NCBI RefSeq assembly: GCF_036416795.1
Contig: NZ_CP143867.1
Location: 1,302,001-1,366,000, forward strand
DNA from: Bacteroides sp. MSB163
GTDB lineage: Bacteria > Bacteroidota > Bacteroidia > Bacteroidales > Bacteroidaceae
DNA: 64,000 bases
Direction of reading: 5' to 3'
Within the stretch, counting starts at the first letter, position 1; each line of letters begins with the position of its first letter. Below the pieces are notes generated by a model. That model had not been told where the DNA came from. It saw nothing but the letters and a program-made list of their open reading frames with translations, and searched no databases. This document shows, piece by piece, positions 1 to 7,644 of this stretch. The translations under genes were made by a program, and so were the position numbers.

Positions 1-332
1 TAAAGTTCTGCATTACCGACCCTTCTGGCGTATTGTTTTAAGCGATTTACTCCGGCTATGATGCTATCCGTGCGGTTCTCGCCCTGTCCGTAATAGTAAT
101 AGTCTACCTTGGCTCCCAAAGCTATCTTAGCCATCACCGTATCGTTGCACCTGATTGCCATATCGAACAATGTATCCGATGCTACCAGAACAATGGGATC
201 AGTCGGATCATTGAAATACTGTTTATAGTAAGCACGCATGCTTTTAATATCGGTAGAGTCTACATTTTGGGGTGAAATAGTTCCTACAACCAAATGCAAA
301 AGAACACAGACAAGAATCGTTTTTTTCAGCAT
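1..332 (-). CDS. N-terminal part of a secreted/TPR-type signalling protein (cut by window edge)
   Basis: Translating the minus strand from the ATG at 330-332 gives an open frame of 110 codons that runs off the window start without a stop. It begins MLKKTILVCVLLHLVVGT, a clear signal peptide, followed by a helical segment (MRAYYKQYFN, LFDMAIRCND, AKIALGAKVDYYYYG). This looks like the first tetratricopeptide repeats of the Bacteroides TPR proteins that continue into a transmembrane helix and a histidine kinase or LuxR-like domain. The effector part lies outside the window, so its output is unknown. A degenerate -7 box (TAAAGATA on plus, 365-372) lies upstream. The existence of the gene is secure; the family is an inference. 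Confidence 0.6.
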   Translation of the reverse strand, partial: MLKKTILVCVLLHLVVGTISPQNVDSTDIKSMRAYYKQYFNDPTDPIVLVASDTLFDMAIRCNDTVMAKIALGAKVDYYYYGQGENRTDSIIAGVNRLKQYARRVGNAEL

Positions 333-529
333 AAGTTATTTGTCTGTTGTATGTTATATGATGATAAAGATATGTTTTATCTATGAAATAAAATATCCCC
401 CTATCTCACAAGACAGACTAATTGATGATTTTTACCTTTTTATTGCATATAATAAGCATTATTTAGAACAATAACAGCAAATAAGCAAGCAAACGTTCAT
501 CTTCACAGTATCTATCAACAAGTAACATT

Positions 530-582
530 AAAAAAAGACTCCGCTTATTATCAATAATTTACAATCGATAATAAGCAGAGTC
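530..582 (-). terminator. Rho-independent terminator of the esterase gene
   Basis: Inverted repeat of a 5-bp plus 10-bp stem with one mismatch (537-552 with 567-582; GCTTATTATC pairs with GATAATAAGC) around a 14-nt loop. On the minus strand it is followed by a run of seven T. It sits 23 bp after the esterase stop codon. Confidence 0.85.
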
Positions 583-604
583 GCCATACAACCGGACGCA
601 TTGA

Positions 605-2563
605 CTATTTCTGCGTCACCCCTTTCCAGTCATCCGTACGGAAAGGTGAAGCCGGAAGGCCGGCACCATTATATAAGTTACAAACCGGATTGTTGGCCCA
701 TGCGTAGCGCACGGCAACGGGATACGGCACATCGGGAGAACTCACCACAATCTTATCACCCTGTATTTCTGCCTTCGCCCAGTGGAATTTATGATCACGA
801 CCAGCAATGGCAAAGCCTTGCAATGCTTTCCCGTCACTACTCTTTAAACCACCATCCGTATGATCAAAAGAAAGGATAATCTTATCCCCATCCACCTGAT
901 AGGAACGATAGACGGGACCGGAATAAGGTATTTGTTCTCCATACGTCTTGGCACGGGCCACCAATGCCAGGCGATGTCCAACGGTCTGTTTATCTTTCGG
1001 ATGGATATCATTGGCATCGCCTTTATCAATAATCACAGCCATTCCGGTATTTGCTACCGACAATGTGCGCGCTTGCGCTTCGCGAAGTTCCGCCCAGTCA
1101 GAATCAACGGGGTTGGGAGATACCTGCATAAAGTTGGCTAACTGCACAAAATAGAAAGGAAAATCCTGCCCCCAGTCCTTACGCCAGTTCTCGATAATCA
1201 GCGGGAAAAGCTCACGATACTGATAGGCGCGGGAAGCATTGTTTTCTCCTTGGTACCAGATAGCACCACGGATACTGTAAGGCACCAGCGGATGGATCAT
1301 AGCATTGTATAAAGATGTCGGCAAATTGGGGTCCTCGGACATATCCTTCGGAAACATACCCTCTTTCCGGGCATCGGCGGCTATCTGATATTTCCATTCA
1401 CCGGCCAGGCTGATTTGTTCTCCATTGTCTGAACGGAGATAAAGCTCATCCGTCATGCCACAGCCACCTCCTGTATCTGTCACACGGACAGCCAGCGTAA
1501 GCAGTCCTGCCTTCACCAACTTACCCGGAACGGTGTAATTACGTTGAACAGAATAGCCATCTGTACGACCCACTTCCCGACCATTCCAATACGTTATATC
1601 ATTATCATCAATGGCTCCTAAAACCAACTGCACCTTCTTACCTGCCCAAGATGCAGGAATATCGACGGTGCGGCGAAGCCAGATCAGTCCGTCAAAGTCA
1701 CCAAGCCCTTGCTGATCCACCATTCCGGGGAAGTTCAGTTTGCCCCAGGCTTTATCATCCAGAGATGCCTCAGCCCGTACCGGTTTTCCGACAGCAAAGC
1801 CTTCATCAACGCGATTGTTCCAAGCTTCCAAAGCTTTCAAATAGTCCGCTTTCATCGCAGTTTTATCGGGCATTGCACGAATATCTTCCACCACTTTACT
1901 AAAATCCGGCATTTCCTGTAACACCTTCCCGCTTATCCAGGACTCTACATTGGTCCCACCCCAGGAAGTATGAATCAGCCCGACGGGTACATTCTGCTTT
2001 TCAGAGATTTCACGACCAAAGAAATAGGCGGTAGCCGAGAACTCAGGAACGGTCAGCGGTGAGCATACCTGCCAGCCATTATCACGGATTTTGATATCCG
2101 TCTCCGGCTGTGTACTGGTTACATGTTCCACATGCAATAAACGGATATTGGGATGATTAGCGGCAGCTATTTCCTTCTCATAATCCATAATCTTTCCCCA
2201 TCCTTTCAGAGGCATTTCCATATTGGACTGTCCGGAACAGATCCATACCTCACCAATCATTACGTTCTTCAACACCAGTTTCTGACCATCGGTCAGTGTA
2301 AGCTCATACGGGCCACCCGCTTCAGGGGTACGAACGGAAAGTTTCCATTTACCCTCCTTATCAGACAGCGTTTCATACGTCTTCCCGTCCCAGGAAGTGG
2401 TTATTTTCACCGTTTTCATCGGTTTTGCCTCACCCCAGATAGGGGCATCCGCCTGTTGCTGCAACACCATGTTATCCGAAAACATCGGCGGCAACACCAC
2501 CTTGGCCGAGATTGTACCGGATAACAACAGCAAAGCTGCAACTAACATACATTTGTTTTTCAT
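605..2563 (-). CDS. Secreted sialate O-acetylesterase-type carbohydrate esterase
   Basis: SGNH/GDSL hydrolase of the sialate 9-O-acetylesterase family (652 residues). In PULs such enzymes usually remove acetyl groups from glycans rather than from sialic acid specifically. A signal peptide (residues 1-20) is followed by a beta domain, then the nucleophile motif GQSNMEM (Ser113). A galactose-binding-like insert occupies about 270-390 (LIWLRRTVDIPASW, ITYWNGREVG). The catalytic Asp/His pair is probably DANDIHP near residue 540. The gene stands alone, divergent from the SpmAB-like gene, and ends at a strong terminator. Its promoter carries a class B operator nearly identical to the one before the GH2-HTCS2 operon 52 kb away, so it is probably switched on by HTCS2. 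The substrate is not determined. Confidence 0.88.
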   Translation of the reverse strand: MKNKCMLVAALLLLSGTISAKVVLPPMFSDNMVLQQQADAPIWGEAKPMKTVKITTSWDGKTYETLSDKEGKWKLSVRTPEAGGPYELTLTDGQKLVLKNVMIGEVWICSGQSNMEMPLKGWGKIMDYEKEIAAANHPNIRLLHVEHVTSTQPETDIKIRDNGWQVCSPLTVPEFSATAYFFGREISEKQNVPVGLIHTSWGGTNVESWISGKVLQEMPDFSKVVEDIRAMPDKTAMKADYLKALEAWNNRVDEGFAVGKPVRAEASLDDKAWGKLNFPGMVDQQGLGDFDGLIWLRRTVDIPASWAGKKVQLVLGAIDDNDITYWNGREVGRTDGYSVQRNYTVPGKLVKAGLLTLAVRVTDTGGGCGMTDELYLRSDNGEQISLAGEWKYQIAADARKEGMFPKDMSEDPNLPTSLYNAMIHPLVPYSIRGAIWYQGENNASRAYQYRELFPLIIENWRKDWGQDFPFYFVQLANFMQVSPNPVDSDWAELREAQARTLSVANTGMAVIIDKGDANDIHPKDKQTVGHRLALVARAKTYGEQIPYSGPVYRSYQVDGDKIILSFDHTDGGLKSSDGKALQGFAIAGRDHKFHWAKAEIQGDKIVVSSPDVPYPVAVRYAWANNPVCNLYNGAGLPASPFRTDDWKGVTQK

Positions 2564-2641
2564 ATCAGTTAATTATTGGTTTAAACAGACGCATTGCAAA
2601 CAGTTGCTTTAATCACATATCACCGTCGCAATATCGGAAAG

Positions 2642-2730
2642 CAAAGATAGCTAGAATTTCATATTCGAAATAGTGTTATTACCCTAATAAATGCAATAAT
2701 CTTTCCATTTATCACGCTAAATAGAAAGAT
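2642..2730 (-). promoter_or_regulatory. Esterase promoter with class B HTCS operator
   Basis: The -7 box TATCTTTG (CAAAGATA on plus) is at 2642-2649. Exactly 36 nt further upstream begins a 45-bp element (2686-2730) starting AATAAATGCA and containing the dyad ATCTTTC-N18-GAAAGAT. The same 45-bp element, 37 of 45 positions identical without gaps, sits at the same spacing before the GH2 gene (55072-55116). No good -33 TTTG is visible, which fits activator dependence. Confidence 0.7.
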
Positions 2731-2735
2731 ATTCC

Positions 2736-2743
2736 TACTTTTG
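2736..2743 (+). promoter_or_regulatory. -7 box of the SpmAB-like/ybeY operon
   Basis: TACTTTTG matches the Bacteroides -7 consensus TAnnTTTG and lies 23 bp before the start codon of the gene at 2767. The class B operator of the divergent esterase ends only 5 bp upstream, so an HTCS bound there could also affect this promoter. Confidence 0.6.
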
Positions 2744-2766
2744 CACGAAAATCAACGCGTTATTTT

Positions 2767-3999
2767 ATGGTTTTAAATTACATTTGGGTAGCATTCTTCG
2801 TAATTGCTTTCATTGTGGCACTCATCAAGCTCCTGTTTATGGGCAACACAGAAATCTTTACGGAGCTTGTCAATTCAACATTCACTTCCTCGAAAACAGC
2901 CTTCGAAATATCACTGGGGCTGACGGGCATCCTTTCTCTATGGCTGGGTATCATGAAGATCGGTGAGCAAAGCGGTATGATTAACGCGCTGTCCCGCTGG
3001 CTGAGTCCGGTGTTCTGCCGTCTTTTCCCCGAAATACCCAAAGGACACCCTGCCATGGGTTCCATCTTTATGAATCTCTCCGCCAATATGCTGGGACTGG
3101 ACAATGCAGCCACCCCAATGGGTTTGAAAGCTATGAAGGAACTGCAAGAACTGAATCCCCAAAAGGATACGGCAACCAATCCGATGGTCATGTTCCTGGT
3201 GCTCAATACTTCCGGATTGATCCTGATCCCTATCAGCATCATGATGTATCGTGCCCAGATGGGCGCTGCACAGCCTACCGACATATTCATCCCCATACTG
3301 ATCACATCAGCCATCTCCACCCTTGTGGGAGTGATTGCCGTCAGCATTGCCCAACGTATCAACCTGATCAACAAGCCCATCCTTATCCTCATCGGTTGCA
3401 TCAGCCTTTTCTTTGCAGGGCTGATTTACTTGTTTATGAGGCTTGGCCGGGAAGAAATCGGCACGTATTCCACACTGATTGCCAACGTTATCCTGTTCAG
3501 CATCATTCTTTTGTTCATAGTCTGGGGATTATGGAAGAAAATAAATGTATATGATGCCTTCGTAGAAGGTGCCAAAGAAGGTTTTACCACGGCCGTGCGC
3601 ATCATTCCATATCTGGTAGCGTTTCTGGTAGGTATTGCCGTATTCCGCACTTCCGGCGCAATGGACATGCTGGTAAGCGGCATCGGTTACGTTGTGGGAT
3701 TGTTCGGCGCAGACACCAGCTTTGTAGGCGCTTTGCCAACCGCACTGATGAAGTCGCTGAGTGGCAGCGGTGCCAACGGACTGATGATTGACACCATGAA
3801 GGAGTATGGCGCAGATTCTTTCGTAGGGCGAATGAGTTGTGTAGCCCGCGGTGCTTCGGATACCACCTTCTATATCCTGGCTGTCTACTTCGGAAGCGTA
3901 GGCATCACCAAAACGCGTAATGCCGTCACTTGCGGACTGATAGCGGACTTTGCAGGTATCATCGCCGCCATCATCATCAGCTATCTGTTTTTCTTTTAA
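2767..3999 (+). CDS. SpmA/SpmB-like nucleoside-recognition (Gate) membrane protein
   Basis: A 410-residue inner-membrane protein with about ten hydrophobic segments. It has two Gate-type halves, roughly residues 40-200 (SLGLTGILSLWLGIMKIGEQ, then the Asn-rich SANMLGLDNAATPMGLKAM) and 260-400 (AVRIIPYLVAFLVGIAVFRTSG, SLSGSGANGLM). This is the fusion form of the spore maturation proteins SpmA and SpmB that non-sporulating Bacteroidetes carry. The family is linked to transport or nucleoside recognition, but its substrate is not known. It is followed after 19 bp by ybeY on the same strand, so the two are probably co-transcribed. It is a housekeeping gene, not part of the glycan locus. Confidence 0.85.
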   Translation: MVLNYIWVAFFVIAFIVALIKLLFMGNTEIFTELVNSTFTSSKTAFEISLGLTGILSLWLGIMKIGEQSGMINALSRWLSPVFCRLFPEIPKGHPAMGSIFMNLSANMLGLDNAATPMGLKAMKELQELNPQKDTATNPMVMFLVLNTSGLILIPISIMMYRAQMGAAQPTDIFIPILITSAISTLVGVIAVSIAQRINLINKPILILIGCISLFFAGLIYLFMRLGREEIGTYSTLIANVILFSIILLFIVWGLWKKINVYDAFVEGAKEGFTTAVRIIPYLVAFLVGIAVFRTSGAMDMLVSGIGYVVGLFGADTSFVGALPTALMKSLSGSGANGLMIDTMKEYGADSFVGRMSCVARGASDTTFYILAVYFGSVGITKTRNAVTCGLIADFAGIIAAIIISYLFFF

Positions 4000-4018
4000 T
4001 TTTTAATTGTGAATTGAT

Positions 4019-4429
4019 ATGATTTCCTATCAGACAGACGGTGTAGAAATGCCCGCCATCAAAAAGAGCCAAACCACAGAATGGATCAAAGCCGTTGCCG
4101 CCACTTACGGGAAAAGAGTCGGTGAAATCGCTTATATTTTCTGTTCCGACGAGAAAATACTTGAGGTGAACCGCCAGTATCTGCAACATGATTACTACAC
4201 GGATATCATCACTTTTGATTATTGCGAGGGCAATCGCCTCAGTGGAGATTTATTTATCAGCCTCGACACGGTACGTACCAATGCAGAACAGTTCGGCAGT
4301 GACTATGAAACGGAGCTACACCGGGTTATTATCCACGGTATTCTGCATCTTTGCGGCATTAATGATAAAGGACCAGGAGAACGGGAGATTATGGAAGCTG
4401 CAGAGAATAAAGCTCTGGCTATGCGATAA
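4019..4429 (+). CDS. ybeY: Endoribonuclease/rRNA maturation factor YbeY
   Basis: A 136-residue zinc-dependent RNase needed for 16S rRNA 3'-end maturation and ribosome quality control. The family signature H-G-x-L-H-L is seen in IIHGILHLCGINDKG near residues 110-124. The third zinc-ligand position, normally His (GYDH), is Asp here (GIND). Asp at this site is, from memory, usual in Bacteroidetes YbeY and may still bind the metal. The upstream motif DIITFDY is also typical. It follows the SpmAB-like gene by 19 bp. Downstream comes a tandem repeat array and then the convergent glycan locus. Confidence 0.93.
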   Translation: MISYQTDGVEMPAIKKSQTTEWIKAVAATYGKRVGEIAYIFCSDEKILEVNRQYLQHDYYTDIITFDYCEGNRLSGDLFISLDTVRTNAEQFGSDYETELHRVIIHGILHLCGINDKGPGEREIMEAAENKALAMR

Positions 4430-4459
4430 AGAAACGAAAGAAAGTAGCTGTTTAGAGCA

Positions 4460-4569
4460 TCTATAGATGGGACGCGCAGGATATATAGATGGGACACGCA
4501 GGACATATAGACCGGATGTATAGGATATATAGATCGGATATGCAGGATATATAGATGCAACGTGCATGA
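4460..4569. repeat. Five-unit 22-bp tandem repeat array (site A)
   Basis: The heptamer TATAGAT (one copy TATAGAC) recurs at 4462, 4484, 4506, 4528 and 4550, exactly 22 bp apart, each followed by a variable G/C-richer stretch. The array lies between the convergent 3' ends of ybeY and the gene at 4609-6636. A related array in reverse orientation is at 31128-31250. Confidence 0.85.
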
Positions 4570-4586
4570 GATTATGACTCATGCAC
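4562..4586. terminator. Hairpin between convergent genes, possible bidirectional terminator
   Basis: A 9-bp perfect stem GTGCATGAG / CTCATGCAC with a 7-nt loop. The plus-strand side is followed by the T-rich ATTGTATTTTAT. It could end transcription from ybeY and from the convergent gene. Confidence 0.5.
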
Positions 4587-4608
4587 ATTGTATTTTATAT
4601 CCATCTTT

Positions 4609-6636
4609 TTATTTCAATAAGAACTTCTCCGCACGTCCCGGAGAAAAGAGTTCCCACAAGGAAGCCACCGTCCAACCCGGAGCGAAGATATTGTTATAGT
4701 ATCCCTTTCCATTGCGACCATAATCCCAGTTGGTATGCTGCACAACTTCGGGATAAAAGCCCACTTTGGCTACACCGCACATGTGACCTTCGTACGGCAA
4801 AAGTTGGCGCATGGAAGTAGAAATCACCTGTGCAAATTCTGAGAAACGAGATTCATTGTATTCTTTCGAAAGCCAATTCAATACATCGGCAAATTCAAAA
4901 ACAAACACATCTATGTGGTTATTCTCCACCGATACATTTCCCCAGCCACGGGTTTTCAGACCGATATCACCCAGCATCTGTCCTTCGGCAAAAGGAACGT
5001 CCCAGGTATAATACCAGGATAAAGCAAAATAAGCCGCTTTCTTCGACAGTTCGGCATAATGTGTACGTTCTGCACCTTTAGTAACCAAAGCCAGATAATA
5101 CGTAGCAGTAGCGGCATACAGGGAAGCTTCTTTATCCTCACAATTTGCATCCAGGGTCGAAGAGAAGAAATCGGCCTTGGAGATAAGTTCTTTCTCCAGA
5201 TAGCCCACCGTGCGTTTCGCACTCTCCAGATAACGTTTATCCTTGAAATACTTGTAAGCCATCACCAAAGGCAAAGTGGCCGAAGGGGTGCTTCCACCCG
5301 TTCCATCTACAATGGAGAAATCATCCTTAAACTTGCGCGGGAAGCTGCCGTCCTCGTTCTGCAAACGCAGGAAGCTATCCAAAATACCTTTGATACGCTT
5401 CTCCCACTCAGGATGTTTGCGCTTCTGCCGCTTTTCGTAACTCAGATAATTCAGCACGGCATACACACCCTCTGACTGACGACGGATGCTATGCTTGGAT
5501 TCTTTAAAGCCACGATTGTAATGTACCACCTCATTGAAGAACCCTGCCGGAGAGAAACCGTTCTGAAGATACGTATCAAAAACGCTGTTGGCACTGTTCA
5601 TTAATTCCCGGCGGTTCTGTTGCGTACCATATTCCAGTGCATTGAAAGCATTGAGCAACGTACGTCCCACAAATCCGATTTCGGCAACATCCACATGATC
5701 GCAAGTAGCCGTTTTCAGTTCCACGCCTGAGTAGTAATGAGTAGGCGTATTGTCCACATAACTTTCTACAAAGAAATTGCTGAGTACTTCTTTCATTCTG
5801 TCCACCGTATAAGGTGTATCAACAGGCTGAGGGCGGTTGGTATCGTAGCAATACTCCCAGGTACGCTGCACGCACTCAGAGAAATCGGCAGCATCTATTT
5901 CCGCCAACTCCCAGGTCAGAGTAATGCTGTCTCCCTTGCGAAGCGACTGGAAAGCCTCAACGGCAGGAGCTAAAGTCAATTTACGAATATAAGTTTTCGG
6001 AGCTTCCCGATACGGAAAGCCGTAAGAAAGCACAGTCATGCCTCCCACATTTTCAAATCCGGTATAGCCTATGGATGTTTCTCCGGACACAATGACCTCT
6101 CCTTCTTTGTGAGTGGCCAACGCCTCCTTGTCAAACTTATCAATGCGGATAACCGACATTGATTTACCATTTGCAGGACTGAAAGCTGCTGTAAGCGGAG
6201 TACTCAGACGATCCTCGCGCACCAACCAACTATCGGAAGTATGGAATGAAGGTGCTTCCTTGGGTGAACGCAGATTGCGACGATACCAGAAACCGGGCAT
6301 ATAGAACTGGCAGTCATCATGCTTATAACCGGTTTTTATCTGCTCTCCATAATTGAAATACACATTCTCCAGAGCTTTGATGACAACATTGATGCGTTGT
6401 TTTCCATCTTTCTCCGTAACCTGACGGGTAATGACCAGCGGCAGATTCTCGGAAGGCTGACAATTGTACACGCCATCCTGTACTTTCCGGAGAGTTAATG
6501 AATAGTGTTTGGCATCATTTCCCGGAACTTTTAAAGATACGGAAACATTCTCTGGAATATAGTTTGCCGCTCCAATATTTGCAATGCCCGCAGAAAGCAT
6601 TATCCCTAAAAACAATCTTTTTAACCTCATATTCAA
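4609..6636 (-). CDS. Secreted (alpha/alpha)6-barrel-like protein of unknown activity, last gene of PUL unit 1
   Basis: A 675-residue protein with a signal peptide (LKRLFLGIMLSAGIANIGAA). The first 270 residues are beta-rich. The remainder (about 290-660) is an array of paired helices with aromatic and Gly motifs such as RLQNEDGSFPRKF, ASLYAATATYYLAL and NIFAPGWTVASLW. That pattern is typical of six-hairpin (alpha/alpha)6 toroid glycosidases or lyases. I do not recognise a specific CAZy family, and no catalytic pair can be named with confidence. It starts 16 bp after the GH43 gene at 6653 and closes the operon that begins with SusC1, so it probably acts on the same glycan in the periplasm. Confidence 0.6.
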   Translation of the reverse strand: MNMRLKRLFLGIMLSAGIANIGAANYIPENVSVSLKVPGNDAKHYSLTLRKVQDGVYNCQPSENLPLVITRQVTEKDGKQRINVVIKALENVYFNYGEQIKTGYKHDDCQFYMPGFWYRRNLRSPKEAPSFHTSDSWLVREDRLSTPLTAAFSPANGKSMSVIRIDKFDKEALATHKEGEVIVSGETSIGYTGFENVGGMTVLSYGFPYREAPKTYIRKLTLAPAVEAFQSLRKGDSITLTWELAEIDAADFSECVQRTWEYCYDTNRPQPVDTPYTVDRMKEVLSNFFVESYVDNTPTHYYSGVELKTATCDHVDVAEIGFVGRTLLNAFNALEYGTQQNRRELMNSANSVFDTYLQNGFSPAGFFNEVVHYNRGFKESKHSIRRQSEGVYAVLNYLSYEKRQKRKHPEWEKRIKGILDSFLRLQNEDGSFPRKFKDDFSIVDGTGGSTPSATLPLVMAYKYFKDKRYLESAKRTVGYLEKELISKADFFSSTLDANCEDKEASLYAATATYYLALVTKGAERTHYAELSKKAAYFALSWYYTWDVPFAEGQMLGDIGLKTRGWGNVSVENNHIDVFVFEFADVLNWLSKEYNESRFSEFAQVISTSMRQLLPYEGHMCGVAKVGFYPEVVQHTNWDYGRNGKGYYNNIFAPGWTVASLWELFSPGRAEKFLLK

Positions 6637-6652
6637 TCTTCATTTTACTATT

Positions 6653-7630
6653 TTACAATACAGGCCTTTCGGATTCTGATGACGGAGAATTGCCAGACAC
6701 GGATGGCCATCCGTTTTTCCAATCAACCTTATCCAGCATCAACACACGACCTCCGGGATTCTTGGTACTCACTGCATGATAAAACACCCAGTCATTACCC
6801 GCCTTATCCGTTACAATCTCTGAGTTATGTCCGGTACCTACAAAAGCCTCATTCTTATGAATCAGTACTTCATGGTGGTTATCCAGCATCTTCTTACCGT
6901 TTTTATCCACATAAGGTCCAAAAAGTTTCTTCGAACGACCTACAACCGTAGTATAAGTACTTTTCAATCCTTCACAGCAAGTTCCTATAGATGCAAAGAA
7001 ATAATAATAACCATCTTTTTTATGAATATATGTTCCTTCATAGGCTGTTCCTGCCACCCGGCGGAGCTTGGCACCTTTCCTAACAGAAAGTCCGTCATCC
7101 GACAGTTCAATGCCGTAAATTCCCCGGAAACTACCCCAAAAGAGATATTTCTTTCCTCCATCCTCTATATAGAAAGGGTCAATGGAATTCTGTACATTGA
7201 TTTCATTGCTGCGGAACATCTTTCCATGATCTGTAAAAGGGCCTTCGGGCTTATCGGCAATGGCACATCCGATACCACAGGTCCATTCGCCACCCCAGAC
7301 AGACATAGAATAATAAAGCACGTATTTATCACCTATTTTATTGATATCAGGAGCCCAGAGTCCTCCTTTAGGTTCAAAATCCGGACGAGTGCCTTTGGTA
7401 AAAGCAGTACCCACATACTCCCACTCCACCAAGTCTTTTGAACGATGGATAGGCAAGTTTCGGATATCTTCGGTGGCATACAGGTAATAATAACCATCTT
7501 CCCCTTTGATAACAGAGGGATCGGGCAGGCTATAATTTACAACCGGATTCTGATAGTTTTTGACGGGCCCTTTCGCCATAAGCAAACTGCTTATGGCGAG
7601 AAAGGCTCCGATTAACAATATTTTCTGCAT
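6653..7630 (-). CDS. GH43 family glycosidase (325 aa), periplasmic
   Basis: A five-bladed beta-propeller glycosidase of GH43, a family of arabinofuranosidases, arabinanases, xylosidases and galactanases. A signal peptide covers residues 1-19. The catalytic triad is visible: Asp37 (SLPDPSVI, base), Asp151 (NSIDPFYI, pKa modulator) and Glu198 (AYEGTYIH, acid). WAPDI and a GHNSEIVTD segment near residue 270 are also typical. It has a signal peptidase I type leader rather than a lipobox, so it is probably soluble in the periplasm. It is a close paralogue of the preceding lipoprotein GH43 (7645-8676) and starts 14 bp after that gene ends. The subfamily and linkage specificity cannot be set by eye; arabinose or galactose linkages are the likely targets. 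Confidence 0.87.
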   Translation of the reverse strand: MQKILLIGAFLAISSLLMAKGPVKNYQNPVVNYSLPDPSVIKGEDGYYYLYATEDIRNLPIHRSKDLVEWEYVGTAFTKGTRPDFEPKGGLWAPDINKIGDKYVLYYSMSVWGGEWTCGIGCAIADKPEGPFTDHGKMFRSNEINVQNSIDPFYIEDGGKKYLFWGSFRGIYGIELSDDGLSVRKGAKLRRVAGTAYEGTYIHKKDGYYYFFASIGTCCEGLKSTYTTVVGRSKKLFGPYVDKNGKKMLDNHHEVLIHKNEAFVGTGHNSEIVTDKAGNDWVFYHAVSTKNPGGRVLMLDKVDWKNGWPSVSGNSPSSESERPVL

Positions 7631-7644
7631 ATATTCACTATTAC

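Noticed and set aside
2778..3401. 207-codon minus-strand frame
   Set aside because: It lies antisense inside the SpmAB-like gene, rich in Met/Ile/Arg from reverse-read hydrophobic codons.
4460..4569. CRISPR array
   Set aside because: Units are contiguous 22-bp tandem repeats with no unique spacers, and no cas genes are present.
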